The position numbers and the translations under genes were made by a program. Below the pieces are notes generated by a model. The model saw only the letters and a program-made list of their open reading frames with translations. It did no database searches and had not been told where the DNA came from. From Streptomyces sp. ACA25 (GTDB taxonomy: Bacteria; Actinomycetota; Actinomycetes; Streptomycetales; Streptomycetaceae), in assembly GCF_028200735.1 (NCBI RefSeq), contig NZ_JAQKPV010000011.1, positions 62,001 through 126,000 on the forward strand: a stretch of 64,000 nucleotides of DNA. The letters are read 5' to 3'. Every line of letters starts with the position of its first letter. Positions within the stretch are counted from its first letter, which is position 1. This document shows, piece by piece, positions 27,501-35,947 of the stretch.

Positions 27501-28127
27501 AGCGGCTGCCTGAAGCCGCTGGAGGTCCGCATCCCCGAGGGGTCGATGCTGGCCCCCGCCCACCCGTCCGCCACCGTGGCGGGCAACGTCGAGACCTCCC
27601 AGGCGGTCACCGGGGCACTGTACGCGGCCCTCGGAGTCCAGGCCGAGGGCTCCGGCACGATGAACAACATCACCTTCGGCGACGACCACGTCCAGTACTA
27701 CGAGACGGTGGCCAGCGGGTCAGGCGCGGGCGAGGGATTCGCGGGAACTCCCGCTGTCCAGACCCACATGACCAACTCCCGGCTCACCGATCCCGAGATC
27801 CTGGAGTGGCGCTTTCCGGTCCGGGTCCAGGACTTCCGGATCCGCGCCGGCAGTGGGGGTGCCGGCCGCTGGCCGGGCGGGGACGGCGTCAGCCGCCGCA
27901 TCACCTTCCTGAAGCCGATGACCGTCACTCTGCTGACCGGCCACCGGCGGGTGCCCCCGTACGGGATGGCCGGCGGGTCACCGGGCGCACTCGGCAGCAA
28001 TGCCGTCGAACGTGCGGACGGCAGGCTCGAGCCGCTGGCCGGCTGTGACACCGCGCAGGTCGCCGCCGGCGACACCCTGGTCGTGCACACCCCGGGCGGC
28101 GGCGGCTACGGTCCCCCGCCCGGCTGA
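24525..28127 (+). CDS. ATP-dependent 5-oxoprolinase / hydantoinase, HyuA-HyuB fusion
   Basis: A 1200-residue protein. Residues 1-680 are HyuA-type: DRGGTFTDIVG (phosphate loop), MGTTVATNALLERRG, GFDMGGTSTDVS, and PGPACYRRGGPLTVTDAN. From about 690 the HyuB-type half begins (VFNNLFMAVAEQMG, IPVHLGSMG, NDPYHGGTHLPDV). Full-length fusions of this size hydrolyse 5-oxo-L-proline to glutamate with ATP, as in the eukaryotic OPLAH enzyme; related hydantoinases use other cyclic amides. ATG 24525 starts exactly at the family N-terminus. It is transcribed after the HEAT-repeat gene and ends in a strong hairpin facing a convergent gene. Confidence 0.92.
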   Translation: MSGRWEFWIDRGGTFTDIVGRRPDGELVTDKLLSHDPGRYRDAAVAGIRRMLGTPAGEPVPADRISIVKMGTTVATNALLERRGEPTVLVTTAGFGDALRIAYQNRPHLFDRRIVLPESLYERVVEVPERVGAHGEKVRELDREATAASLRAAHRDGFRSAAVVLLHGYRHPAHEQEVARIARESGFTQVSSSHEVSPLIKLVPRGDTTVVDAYLSPVLRRYVDQVATELRHVRLMFMQSNGGLREAGHFRGKDAVLSGPAGGVVGMVRSCAQAGHHRVIGFDMGGTSTDVSHCSGELERVFGTEVAGVRMRAPMMDIHTVAAGGGSVLHFDGARYRVGPDSAGAVPGPACYRRGGPLTVTDANVMLGRVQPAHFPHVFGPGGDQPLDAETVREGFGRLAEEIAGATGDTRSPEEVAAGFLEIAVLNMANAVKKISVQRGHDITRYALAAFGGAGGQHACAVADALGIRTVITPPLAGVLSAYGIGVAEATALREQSVETELTEEDLPDIREVCDRLAARTRAELRADGLPDTAIRTVARLHLRYADTDSVLAVALAGREAMTAEFERAHRARYGFLMDKPLVVATAAVEAAGAAGPHGAPAPLASAGAAPARPPGRVRMYAEGRWQETCLHRRSDLPAGATVEGPAIVAEADATTVVAPGWQALVGERGHLLLTRVRPLPGAVAVGTEVDPVKLEVFNNLFMAVAEQMGVRLENTAHSVNIKERLDFSCALFDADGNLIANAPHIPVHLGSMGESIKEVLRRNAGTMRPGDIYAINDPYHGGTHLPDVTVVTPVFSENGSRLLFLVASRGHHAEIGGITPGSMPAFSRTIEEEGVLFDNWLLVRDGRLRETETRALLTGAVHPSRNPHANLADLRAQIAANEKGIAELRALIDQFGLEVVQAYMRHVQDNAEESVRRIIAGLTDGSCRYETDNGAVIRVRFSVDRSARSAVVDFTGTSGQQPGNTNAPSSVVLAAVLYVFRTLVADDIPLNSGCLKPLEVRIPEGSMLAPAHPSATVAGNVETSQAVTGALYAALGVQAEGSGTMNNITFGDDHVQYYETVASGSGAGEGFAGTPAVQTHMTNSRLTDPEILEWRFPVRVQDFRIRAGSGGAGRWPGGDGVSRRITFLKPMTVTLLTGHRRVPPYGMAGGSPGALGSNAVERADGRLEPLAGCDTAQVAAGDTLVVHTPGGGGYGPPPG

Positions 28128-28150
28128 CCGGGTGCCGCCCTCTCCGGTTA

Positions 28151-28186
28151 CCGGCGTACGCGCGAAGGCCGGCGCGCGTACGCCGG
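28151..28186. terminator. Bidirectional terminator hairpin, 14-bp perfect stem
   Basis: CCGGCGTACGCGCG (28151-28164) pairs perfectly with CGCGCGTACGCCGG (28173-28186) around an 8-base loop. It sits between the convergent stops at 28127 (+) and 28210 (-). It is one of the longest perfect stems I found in the window. Confidence 0.85.
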
Positions 28187-28209
28187 CCCCGATCGGCGGG
28201 TTTTCCGGA

Positions 28210-29586
28210 TCACTCCCAGCGGACGCCCGGGTAGGAGCCCGCACCGGCGAGGAACTCGTCCAGCTCCCGCAGGGACAGCGGATCGGGCATGGGGTGGCGC
28301 TCCGGGACCTTGCGCAGCGCCTTGTCGTACCCCGCGTAATGGGCGAGATCCCGGGGGTGGTCCTCCGCCTTCAGTCCGGCGAAGCTGCCGCTGACCCGGG
28401 CCTTGCCGAGCAGCCGCCGCCAGTCCCCGACGGTGGGAAGCCCCACCGCCTCGACGCCGTTCTGGAACAGCGTCAGCAGAATCTCGTCGAAGGGCCCGCG
28501 CTCCTCCAGGTAGTTCTCCAGCTCCCGGTAGGAGGTATCGGTGTTGAAGGTCATCCAGAACGGCACGGAGCCCGTTCGCAGCACCCACCAGGGTTCCATC
28601 ACGATGAAGGAGGCCACGAACAGGCGGGTGCTCTCGATCCCGCGCCGGGCGTACCACCAGCGGTACAGGTCGGCGACCAGCGGACTGGGGGAGTCGGGCT
28701 CGTCGTGGACCACCCGGCGGACCCGGTAGCCGTTCTCCTGCGCGAAGCGCTCGATGTCCTCGCGCAGGGCGGGCTCGAAACCCCACTCCGACTCCGGTGA
28801 CGTGCTGTCCGGTTCGGGGCCGTACCAGCGGCGCACGGGGGACCGGTAGCGCTCCAGGTACTCCGCGACCCGCTCACCGCCGTGGTGGAACTCCTCCTCG
28901 GTGGCGCCGCCCACCGCCCCGTGCTGGAAGACATGGCGCGGACCGAGAGTGGTGGTGCCCCAGCTGCGGGTGCACTCGGGGATGACGATCGTTCCGCCGG
29001 GCTCCAGCCGTTCGGTGAGAAACCGTTCGTAGCCGGGCCCCAGAGTCCGCCGCTTGATGCGGAAGTAGGTGAGGGCCCGGACCATCAGCCGGTCCTGGTT
29101 GGCATCGTGCATGTGGTGCAGCTGAATGTCCGGATTGGCCTGCAGCAGGTCCCGGCCGGGTTCAATGCCCTTGATCATCGCTCCGGCCGGGTCGTCCGGA
29201 TGCACATGCTGCCGTACCGGGATGAAGAAGGTCTGGGGCAGCCAGGGGATGCCCATCGCGGTCCAGAGGTGGGTGAGGGCTCCGCTGGCGGACCCGACGG
29301 CGACGGCCGGATAGCGGCGCCTCGGGTACTCCTCGTCGGCCCACCGGGAGATGTCCTCGGTATCGATCCGTCCGACCCGTCGCGGACTGATCGTCTCGGT
29401 GGCACCGCTGGCGATGAAGACCTTCTCACGCAGTGCGGGAGGCAGGACCCGGGTGGCCTTCACCAGGGGACGCAAGGACGGGGACTCGCCCAGCGCGGGG
29501 AACGCCTCCCCGCGCAGGAACGCGGCGTTGGCCCGCAGCATGGCCGAAGCCGAGTCGAAGCCCGCGAGGAAACGGGGAATGGACAT
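28210..29586 (-). CDS. Hypothetical protein, 458 aa
   Basis: A soluble 458-residue protein with no membrane segment or signal peptide. ATG 29586 has CCGGAGGGAC just upstream. It is rich in aromatic and charged residues, with blocks such as GSASGALTHLWTAMGIPWLP, GGTIVIPECTRSWG and DEPDSPSPLVADLYRWWY. The central part could be an alpha/beta (Rossmann-like) fold, but I cannot assign a family or reaction. It is divergent from the PAS-SpoIIE-ATPase gene and converges on the oxoprolinase gene. Confidence 0.75.
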   Translation of the reverse strand: MSIPRFLAGFDSASAMLRANAAFLRGEAFPALGESPSLRPLVKATRVLPPALREKVFIASGATETISPRRVGRIDTEDISRWADEEYPRRRYPAVAVGSASGALTHLWTAMGIPWLPQTFFIPVRQHVHPDDPAGAMIKGIEPGRDLLQANPDIQLHHMHDANQDRLMVRALTYFRIKRRTLGPGYERFLTERLEPGGTIVIPECTRSWGTTTLGPRHVFQHGAVGGATEEEFHHGGERVAEYLERYRSPVRRWYGPEPDSTSPESEWGFEPALREDIERFAQENGYRVRRVVHDEPDSPSPLVADLYRWWYARRGIESTRLFVASFIVMEPWWVLRTGSVPFWMTFNTDTSYRELENYLEERGPFDEILLTLFQNGVEAVGLPTVGDWRRLLGKARVSGSFAGLKAEDHPRDLAHYAGYDKALRKVPERHPMPDPLSLRELDEFLAGAGSYPGVRWE

Positions 29587-29803
29587 GACAGTCCCTCCGG
29601 TGGTCCGGCTCGTACTGATCTGTCCGTGCCGAGTCTCCGCTGCCCGAAAGGACCAAACTTTCCCGTGGATCACGGCCGGGTCACACGCGGCCATGGCACG
29701 GGCGGCGGGCCCCGCCCCCGATGGACGGCAGCGGGTGCGCCCGCGGGCCTGCGGGGTTTGAATGGAACAGCACGCTGCGACGGCTCCGGTGCGAAGGAGA
29801 ACG

Positions 29804-32233
29804 GTGAGTGCGAGCATGCATCCCTCGGACAGCGGCCGCCTGCCGGACGGAACCGCGGCGATCGTGCTGCTCGATGCCCGTGGCACCGTTCTGACCTGCA
29901 CCGGCGAGGTGGAGGAGCTCACCGGACTCCGCGCGGAAGAACTGCGCGGGTACCGTATGGCGGACCTTCTCGCCGGGGGCTCCGGGGAAGCCCCCGGCTC
30001 CGCGGGCATGCCCCCGGGCGGGAACGTCACCCTTCGCGGACCCGACGGGGAGCCGGCCGAGGTACGGCTGACCGTGCTCCCGCTCTCCCCCGGGAGCGAT
30101 TGCCGGGCGCTGGTGATGCTCACACCCGCCTCCGCCGCGCGGCTCCGCGAGGAGGACCAGGCCCTGGTACGCGCGCTCTTCTCCCAGACCCGCTTCCGGC
30201 TGGCCATTCACGACACCGAGCTGAGGATGATCCGGGTCAACATGATCCCCAGCCTCGAACTGCCGCCCGGCACGTCGTACGCGCAGGTGCGCCCGGGAGC
30301 GCGAGTCGGTGACTTCATGGTGCCGGAGGACGCCGCCCGACTGGAGGAGCAGCTGCGGCGGGTGGCGGAAACCGGTGAGCCGCTGGTCGACTGGGAGCAG
30401 TCGGCGCGCCTGGTGACGACCAGGGAACGGGAGCGGAGGGTGGCCTACTCGGCTTTCCGGCTGCACAAGGAAGAAGGCGGGGTCATGGGGGTGGCCGTGT
30501 TCGCGGCCGACGTCACCGACCAGTTCCTGAACCGCCGCCGACTGGAGCTGCTGCATGCCGCCTCCACGAGGCTCGGGCGCACGCTGGACGTCATCGCCAA
30601 CACCGAGGAGCTGGCCCGGGTCCTGGTACCCGATCTCGCGGACCTCGCTTCGGTGGATCTCACCGCGGAAGTGGTCGCCGGAGAGGAACCCGGTGCCTTC
30701 TTCGGCGCGGACTCCGAACTGCGCCGGGTCGCCACCGCCGCATTCGACGGCCGCTGGCCGCCGGAGGTGTACTCGGTGGGGGAGACCTTCCGGATCCAGG
30801 ACGTGGAGAGAGAGACGCTGAGCACCGACTCCGCTGCCGTGGTGGCGGACCTGACCTGGGTCCGCGGTCAGTTCGCCCAGTACCCCGGGCGGTCCCGGCT
30901 CGCGCTCCCGCACGCCGCCACCTCCCTGATGATCGTGCCGGTCCGGGCCCGTGGGCTGGTACTCGGAGCCGTCGGCCTCTGGCGCGTCGGGGAACGTCCG
31001 TCCTTCGGGCCCGACGACACCGTCCTGGCCGAGGAGATTGTCTCCCGCGCCGCGCTCAGCGTGGACAACGCCCGGCGGTACGCCCGCGAGCACCGCACGG
31101 TCGAGACCCTGCAGCGCAGTCTGCTGCCCCAGCCGGTGGTCGACCTCAGCGCGGCGGAGACGGCCGGGACCTATGTGCCGGCCGCGACGGCCGCGGGCAC
31201 GGGCGGCAGCTGGTTCGACGTCATCCCGCTGTCCTCGTGCCGGGTGGCCTTCGTGGTCGGCGACATGGCCGCGCACGGCCTCACGGCGACGGCGGCCATG
31301 GGCAGACTCCGCACCGCGGTGCTGACCCTGGCGGACCTCGACCTGGCGCCGGAGGAGCTGCTCACCCGGCTGGACGACCTCGCCGGACGGCTGGCCGACG
31401 CGGAACCCCGGAACGACCCCGGGACCGGCAGTGGTGTCCTCGGGGCGACCTGCCTGTACTGCGTGTATGACCCGGTCTCCGGGCGCTGCACGATGGCCAG
31501 CGCCGGGCGGCCGTCCCCCATCGTGCTTGCCGCCCGGCGGGCCGCGGACTTCGCCCCGCTCAAGCCCGGTCCGCCCCTGGGAGTGGGCGGGCTGCCCTTC
31601 GAATCCGCCGAGGTGCCCCTGGACCCAGGCAGTCTCCTGGTGTTCGGTACCGACGAAGCAATGGCGCACGCCGGCGAGAGCCCTGAGCGGGGGATGATCC
31701 GGTTGCGGGACCAGGCGGCCGCTGTCGCCCGGGACGACCGCACCCCGGCCGAGATCGGCAGGATGGTGCTCGAGGACCTGCTTCCCGGGGAGCCTCCGGC
31801 CAACGAGGTGGCCCTCCTGGTGGCCCGCGTGCGCGCCATGCCGGCCGGTACCGTCGCCACCTGGGAGTTCCCGGCCGATCCCGCTGTCGTCGCCCGGACC
31901 CGCAGCCTGGTCACGTCCCAGCTGGCCGAGTGGGACCTGCCTCAGCTGGCGTTCACCACGGAACTGATCGCCAGCGAACTTGTCACCAACTCCATCCGCC
32001 ATGCCGGCGGACCGGTCGTCCTGCGTCTGATCAGGGACGAGACCCTGATCTGCGAGGTGTCCGACCCCAGCCAGACCCAGCCGCATCTTCGCCGGGCCCA
32101 GCCCACCGACGAAGGAGGACGCGGCCTCTTCCTCATCGCCCAGCTCACCCACCGGTGGGGCAGCCGCTACACCCACTCGGGCAAGACCATCTGGACCGAA
32201 CAGCTGCTGGAAGCGGAACCGGAAGCTTTCTAG
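29804..32233 (+). CDS. PAS-PAS-GAF-SpoIIE-HATPase regulator (multi-domain sigma-factor regulator)
   Basis: A protein of 809 residues from GTG 29804 (AGGAG 4 bases upstream; ATG 29762 gives 823). Domains in order: PAS (about 5-110), PAS-like (130-255), GAF (265-430), SpoIIE phosphatase (440-665) and an RsbW-type HATPase (690-805, with ELVTNSIRHAGG and DEGGRGLFL). The phosphatase is unusual: the first Asp is kept (GDMAAHG, Asp487), but TDGL has become TDEA, AGHPP has become AGRPSP, and the final DD is NE. Phosphatase activity may be weak or lost. Such proteins combine anti-sigma kinase and phosphatase modules for partner switching. It is followed after 17 bases by a related gene. Confidence 0.85.
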   Translation: MSASMHPSDSGRLPDGTAAIVLLDARGTVLTCTGEVEELTGLRAEELRGYRMADLLAGGSGEAPGSAGMPPGGNVTLRGPDGEPAEVRLTVLPLSPGSDCRALVMLTPASAARLREEDQALVRALFSQTRFRLAIHDTELRMIRVNMIPSLELPPGTSYAQVRPGARVGDFMVPEDAARLEEQLRRVAETGEPLVDWEQSARLVTTRERERRVAYSAFRLHKEEGGVMGVAVFAADVTDQFLNRRRLELLHAASTRLGRTLDVIANTEELARVLVPDLADLASVDLTAEVVAGEEPGAFFGADSELRRVATAAFDGRWPPEVYSVGETFRIQDVERETLSTDSAAVVADLTWVRGQFAQYPGRSRLALPHAATSLMIVPVRARGLVLGAVGLWRVGERPSFGPDDTVLAEEIVSRAALSVDNARRYAREHRTVETLQRSLLPQPVVDLSAAETAGTYVPAATAAGTGGSWFDVIPLSSCRVAFVVGDMAAHGLTATAAMGRLRTAVLTLADLDLAPEELLTRLDDLAGRLADAEPRNDPGTGSGVLGATCLYCVYDPVSGRCTMASAGRPSPIVLAARRAADFAPLKPGPPLGVGGLPFESAEVPLDPGSLLVFGTDEAMAHAGESPERGMIRLRDQAAAVARDDRTPAEIGRMVLEDLLPGEPPANEVALLVARVRAMPAGTVATWEFPADPAVVARTRSLVTSQLAEWDLPQLAFTTELIASELVTNSIRHAGGPVVLRLIRDETLICEVSDPSQTQPHLRRAQPTDEGGRGLFLIAQLTHRWGSRYTHSGKTIWTEQLLEAEPEAF

Positions 32234-32250
32234 GGAAGGGAGCGTCTGTC

Positions 32251-34341
32251 ATGGACGACGACGAGTCCCCGGACCTGGTGGGCGGCCGGGACGGAGACGG
32301 CATCAGCGCCGCACCGGGCGGCCTCCTCGACCTGCTCCGGGTCGCCGCCTTCGTGCTCGATGAGGAGGGCCGCGTGGTGATGTGGAGCCCCGAGGCCGAA
32401 CGGCTGTTCGGCTACCCGGCCGAGGAGGCACTGGGCAGCCTCGGCGGCCGGCTCCTGGTCGCCAAGGAGAACCTGGCCCTGGTGCAGGGGCTGTTCGACC
32501 AGGTCAGGGAAGGAGCGAGCTGGGCGGGCGTGTTCCCGGTGCTGCGCAAGGACGGCACGACCCGCGCCGCGGAGTTCCGCCACATTCGGCTGCACGACGT
32601 GCACGGAGCCCTGCACGTCCTGGGTCTGGCGGCCGACGCGGAGACCGTCCGCACACTCGAGACGGACCTCGCTCTCTCGCACAGCCTGATCAATCAGTCA
32701 CCGGTCGGCATGGCGCTGTTCGACACCGACCTGCGCTGGCTGCGCATCAACCCCGCCCTGGAACGCATCAACGGCCTGTCCGGCGAGGAGATGCTGGGCC
32801 GTCGCCTCCAAGAGATGATGCCGGCCGTGGACGTGCGTTCCGTCGAGAACGCGCTGCGCCATGTCGTGCGGACGGGTGAGCCGCTGCTGGACCAGATGAC
32901 CCGGGGCCGGACCCCCGCCGACCCCGATCACGATCATGTCTGGTCCGTCTCCTACTACCGGGTGGAGGGCCCGCGCGGGCACCCGCTGGGGATGGCCGCG
33001 TCCATCGTCGATGTGACCGAACGCCACCGGGCGGGTGTCGAGGTGGCCGAGGCGCGCGAACGCCTGGCGGTCATCGCCGATGCCGGGGCCCGCATCGGAA
33101 CCACCCTGGATCTTCAGCAGACCGCCCAGGAACTCGCCGAGGTCGTCATGCCCCGGCTTGCCGACTTCGTGGCGGTGGACGTCCTGGACTCCGTGCTCAC
33201 CGGGACGGCTGCGCCGGTGAGGTCCGACGGCTCCGCCCGCTTCCGGGCCCTCGCCGTGATCACCGGGGACAACCGGGAGGCCGCCGCCGCCGCGGACCGG
33301 GTGGGAGAGCTGGCCTCCTACGGGCCCGCGCGCCTGATCACCCAGTGCGTCAGGGAAGCCCGCCCGATCCTCCTCCCCCGGATCGATGACGCCATGATGC
33401 GGCGCATCGCCAGAAACGAGGAGGCGGCAGCCCTCCTCCGCCGGGCGGGGGCACACTCCTACATCGCGGTGCCGCTGGTCGCCCGCGGGGACGTGCTGGG
33501 CACCCTCAGCCTCCTGCGGGCACACCCCTCCCGCCCCTTCGAGGAGGAGGACCTCACGCTCGCCGTGGAGCTTGCCTCGCGGGCCGCCATCAGCGTGGAC
33601 AACGCCCGCCTGTACAGCAGGGAGCGCGGTGCCGCGCTCACTCTCCAGCGCAGCCTCCTCCCCGCTCCTCCGACGGGCTGCTCGGGAGTGGACATCGCCT
33701 CGCGATACCTGCCCGCGGTCAGTGAGGTCGGCGGCGACTGGTTCGACGTCCTCCCGCTGCGGCAGGACAGGGTGGGACTCATCGTCGGCGACGTGATGGG
33801 CAAGGGCGTCCGGGCGGCGGCGGTCATGGGCCAATTGCGCACCGCGACACGGGCGTTCGCCCGGCTCGGCCTGCCTCCCGCCCGGCTGCTGAGCTACCTC
33901 GACGAGATCGTGTCCTCCCTCGGGGACACCCTCGCCACCTGCGTCTACGCAGTCTGTGACCCTGCCCGGCAGCTGGTCGAGTTCGCCAGCGCCGGTCACC
34001 TGCCACCCGTCATGGTCGGCCCTGACGGCAGAGCCGCGTTCGTGGATCTGCCCATCGCCGTGCCCCTGGGCGTGGGCGGCGTGCCCTTCGCCGCGCGCCT
34101 GCGGCCCATGCCCCCGGGCACCACCGTCGCCCTCTTCACCGACGGGCTGGTGGAGAGCCGCCAGGAATCCCTCGATATCGGCCTGAGCACGCTGCTCGGC
34201 CTGCTGGGAGACGGCCATCGGCCCTTGGAGAACATGTGTGACGCCGTGCTCGAAGCCCTGCACCGGATGCCGCAGGACGATGTCGCCCTGCTCCTGGCGC
34301 GCAGCCACGGGACCGGTACCACGGAGCCGCCGCCGGAGTGA
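32251..34341 (+). CDS. PAS-PAS-GAF-SpoIIE phosphatase
   Basis: A 696-residue protein: PAS (about 15-130), PAS (140-255), GAF (270-445), and a SpoIIE/PP2C domain (455-690) with intact motifs IVGDVMGKGVRAA (Asp514), SAGHLPPV, FTDGLVES (Asp631) and DDVALLLAR. Unlike the preceding paralogue it has no HATPase domain. The ribosome site GGGAAGGGAG precedes ATG 32251. The two genes are 17 bases apart, so they form an operon in which the upstream protein has a HATPase and a degenerate phosphatase and this one an active-looking phosphatase; they may act as a pair on one sigma-factor switch. That pairing is inference. Confidence 0.88.
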   Translation: MDDDESPDLVGGRDGDGISAAPGGLLDLLRVAAFVLDEEGRVVMWSPEAERLFGYPAEEALGSLGGRLLVAKENLALVQGLFDQVREGASWAGVFPVLRKDGTTRAAEFRHIRLHDVHGALHVLGLAADAETVRTLETDLALSHSLINQSPVGMALFDTDLRWLRINPALERINGLSGEEMLGRRLQEMMPAVDVRSVENALRHVVRTGEPLLDQMTRGRTPADPDHDHVWSVSYYRVEGPRGHPLGMAASIVDVTERHRAGVEVAEARERLAVIADAGARIGTTLDLQQTAQELAEVVMPRLADFVAVDVLDSVLTGTAAPVRSDGSARFRALAVITGDNREAAAAADRVGELASYGPARLITQCVREARPILLPRIDDAMMRRIARNEEAAALLRRAGAHSYIAVPLVARGDVLGTLSLLRAHPSRPFEEEDLTLAVELASRAAISVDNARLYSRERGAALTLQRSLLPAPPTGCSGVDIASRYLPAVSEVGGDWFDVLPLRQDRVGLIVGDVMGKGVRAAAVMGQLRTATRAFARLGLPPARLLSYLDEIVSSLGDTLATCVYAVCDPARQLVEFASAGHLPPVMVGPDGRAAFVDLPIAVPLGVGGVPFAARLRPMPPGTTVALFTDGLVESRQESLDIGLSTLLGLLGDGHRPLENMCDAVLEALHRMPQDDVALLLARSHGTGTTEPPPE

Positions 34342-34370
34342 CCGGTGCCAGGCGGCTGCATCCGGGCCAT

Positions 34371-34408
34371 TTCGGCCGATGTCGTCACCACCGCCTAATG
34401 TATGCGTC
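34371..34408 (+). promoter_or_regulatory. Putative leaderless promoter of the SMC-like operon
   Basis: A -10 box TAATGT (34396-34401) stands 7 bases before the GTG at 34409, with a weak -35 TTCGGC (34371-34376) at 19-base spacing. No Shine-Dalgarno sequence precedes the GTG. This is the layout of leaderless mRNAs, common in Streptomyces. It would uncouple the SMC-like operon from the SpoIIE gene that ends 67 bases upstream. Confidence 0.45.
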
Positions 34409-35947
34409 GTGACCGAGCAAGCCCGGGCGACCAGCCCGCCCACTCCCGCCGGACGGCCTCCTGCCGGGGCGCGGCCCGCCCCGGGGCCGGCCGGCGACGA
34501 AGGGCTCGCCCGGCGGCTCCGCGCGCTCGCCTGCACCGCCCCGCTGCACGACCTGGACGTCCGCAAGGCCAACCTGGCGGGGGAGTACAGCACGTACGCG
34601 ATGGCCGAGGTCGCCCTGGCGGCCATCGACCTCATCACCCTCAGCATGGACTTCGACACCGGTGCCGACCACGAGCTGGTGATCACCCGGCTGCTGCCAC
34701 GGGTTGCCGCCCAGGCCCCGGACCGCCGGGCCGCCGAGCACGAGCGGGTCGCCCGCTGGGTGCTGGAGAGTCTGATCAATGTCGGCAGCGTCGACCGCGG
34801 TTTCCGGGCCGTCTACGGCACCTTCGGGCCCGACGGCGCGTACCTGCGGCGGGACTACGACTTCAAGCTCATCGAGGAGGTCCCGGGGCCGGGCGGCGGT
34901 GTCTGCCTGCGTACCACCGACGAGGCGGTCAATGTACTCGTAGGTGCCTTGGACACCGACGTGACGAGTGCCCAGATCGCCGCCGAGGTCAAGCTCGAGG
35001 TGCTCATCCGCCGCGGCCGGCTGGCCGATGCCCAGCTCGCCGCCGAGCAGGCCCGCTACCGCACCGTGCAGTACTCCGAGGCGCTGCGCCGCACCCTGGA
35101 GGCCACCCGGCGCAATGTCCGTTCCGTCGACTGGCTGCGGACCGTCCCGGACATGATCACCGAGGCGCTGGACCACATCGCCGACCGGTACCGGCACGAG
35201 AACGCCATTCTCAGCAACATCCGCCGGGCCCGTGACGAGGCAAAGGGCACCGACCACAAGCTGCGGGCCGCCGAGCTTGTCGACATCGTCAAGGACTGCA
35301 TCCGCCGGCACACCCTCCTGCAGTCCCGGCTCCTGGAGGCCGGCCCACTGTTCCGCGCCGAACAGGACCGGCAGGCCTTCGCCCCGCCCGCCGCCCGGGC
35401 CGGCTTCGACCTCCACGGCCAGCTGCTCGCCCCCGTCCTGCCACTTCCGGTGGCGCAGGCCTCCCGCGTCACCGATGCCTTCTTCGCCCGCGGCACCGGA
35501 CTGCGGACCCCCGGTTCCGTACGGCTCGGAGACCTCACCGGCCTGCTGCTCGCGCCGCCCGCCCCGCGCGAACACCTCGGCGCCGAGCTGCCCGAGCCCG
35601 ACCTCGTCACCACCCCTGACGACAGCCGCTTCAGCGAGGCGCAGCTGGCCGCGGCCACCGACCTGCTCGGACTTCCCCCGGACGCCCCGCGACGCCTGTC
35701 CGGGCTGCTCGCGGACGCCCGCCGCCGCGACCCGGACCTGCCGTACCTCGTTGCGCTGCTGGCCGTGCACGCAGCGAGCCCCCCGGTCGGTACCGCCCAC
35801 CGGCAGGGCGAAGAACGCCTGCTGTTCGCCGTCGACGACGGCACCGAGCTGGACGACCCCGAGTTCGGAGGCGCCGACCTCATCGTCGGGACCGCCCTGC
35901 TGGACATCCCCGGCACCGGCATGTCACGTCCGGAGGCGGCACGGTGA
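34409..35947 (+). CDS. Kleisin-like subunit of an SMC complex (MukF/MksF/JetA-like position)
   Basis: A 512-residue protein, first of three coupled genes. After a Pro/Ala-rich tail, residues 30-190 look like a helical/winged-helix head (ESLINVGSVDRGFRAVYG), residues 195-320 form a long helical stretch, probably coiled (QIAAEVKLEVLIRRG, EALRRTLEATRRNV, AEQARYRT), and the C-terminal 170 residues look like a second compact domain. This N-domain, helical-middle, C-domain layout and the gene order with a smaller partner and a giant ATPase match MukF/MksF/JetA kleisins. Direct sequence homology cannot be judged by eye, so the assignment is structural and contextual. The stop overlaps the next start (GTGA). 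Confidence 0.65.
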   Translation: MTEQARATSPPTPAGRPPAGARPAPGPAGDEGLARRLRALACTAPLHDLDVRKANLAGEYSTYAMAEVALAAIDLITLSMDFDTGADHELVITRLLPRVAAQAPDRRAAEHERVARWVLESLINVGSVDRGFRAVYGTFGPDGAYLRRDYDFKLIEEVPGPGGGVCLRTTDEAVNVLVGALDTDVTSAQIAAEVKLEVLIRRGRLADAQLAAEQARYRTVQYSEALRRTLEATRRNVRSVDWLRTVPDMITEALDHIADRYRHENAILSNIRRARDEAKGTDHKLRAAELVDIVKDCIRRHTLLQSRLLEAGPLFRAEQDRQAFAPPAARAGFDLHGQLLAPVLPLPVAQASRVTDAFFARGTGLRTPGSVRLGDLTGLLLAPPAPREHLGAELPEPDLVTTPDDSRFSEAQLAAATDLLGLPPDAPRRLSGLLADARRRDPDLPYLVALLAVHAASPPVGTAHRQGEERLLFAVDDGTELDDPEFGGADLIVGTALLDIPGTGMSRPEAAR

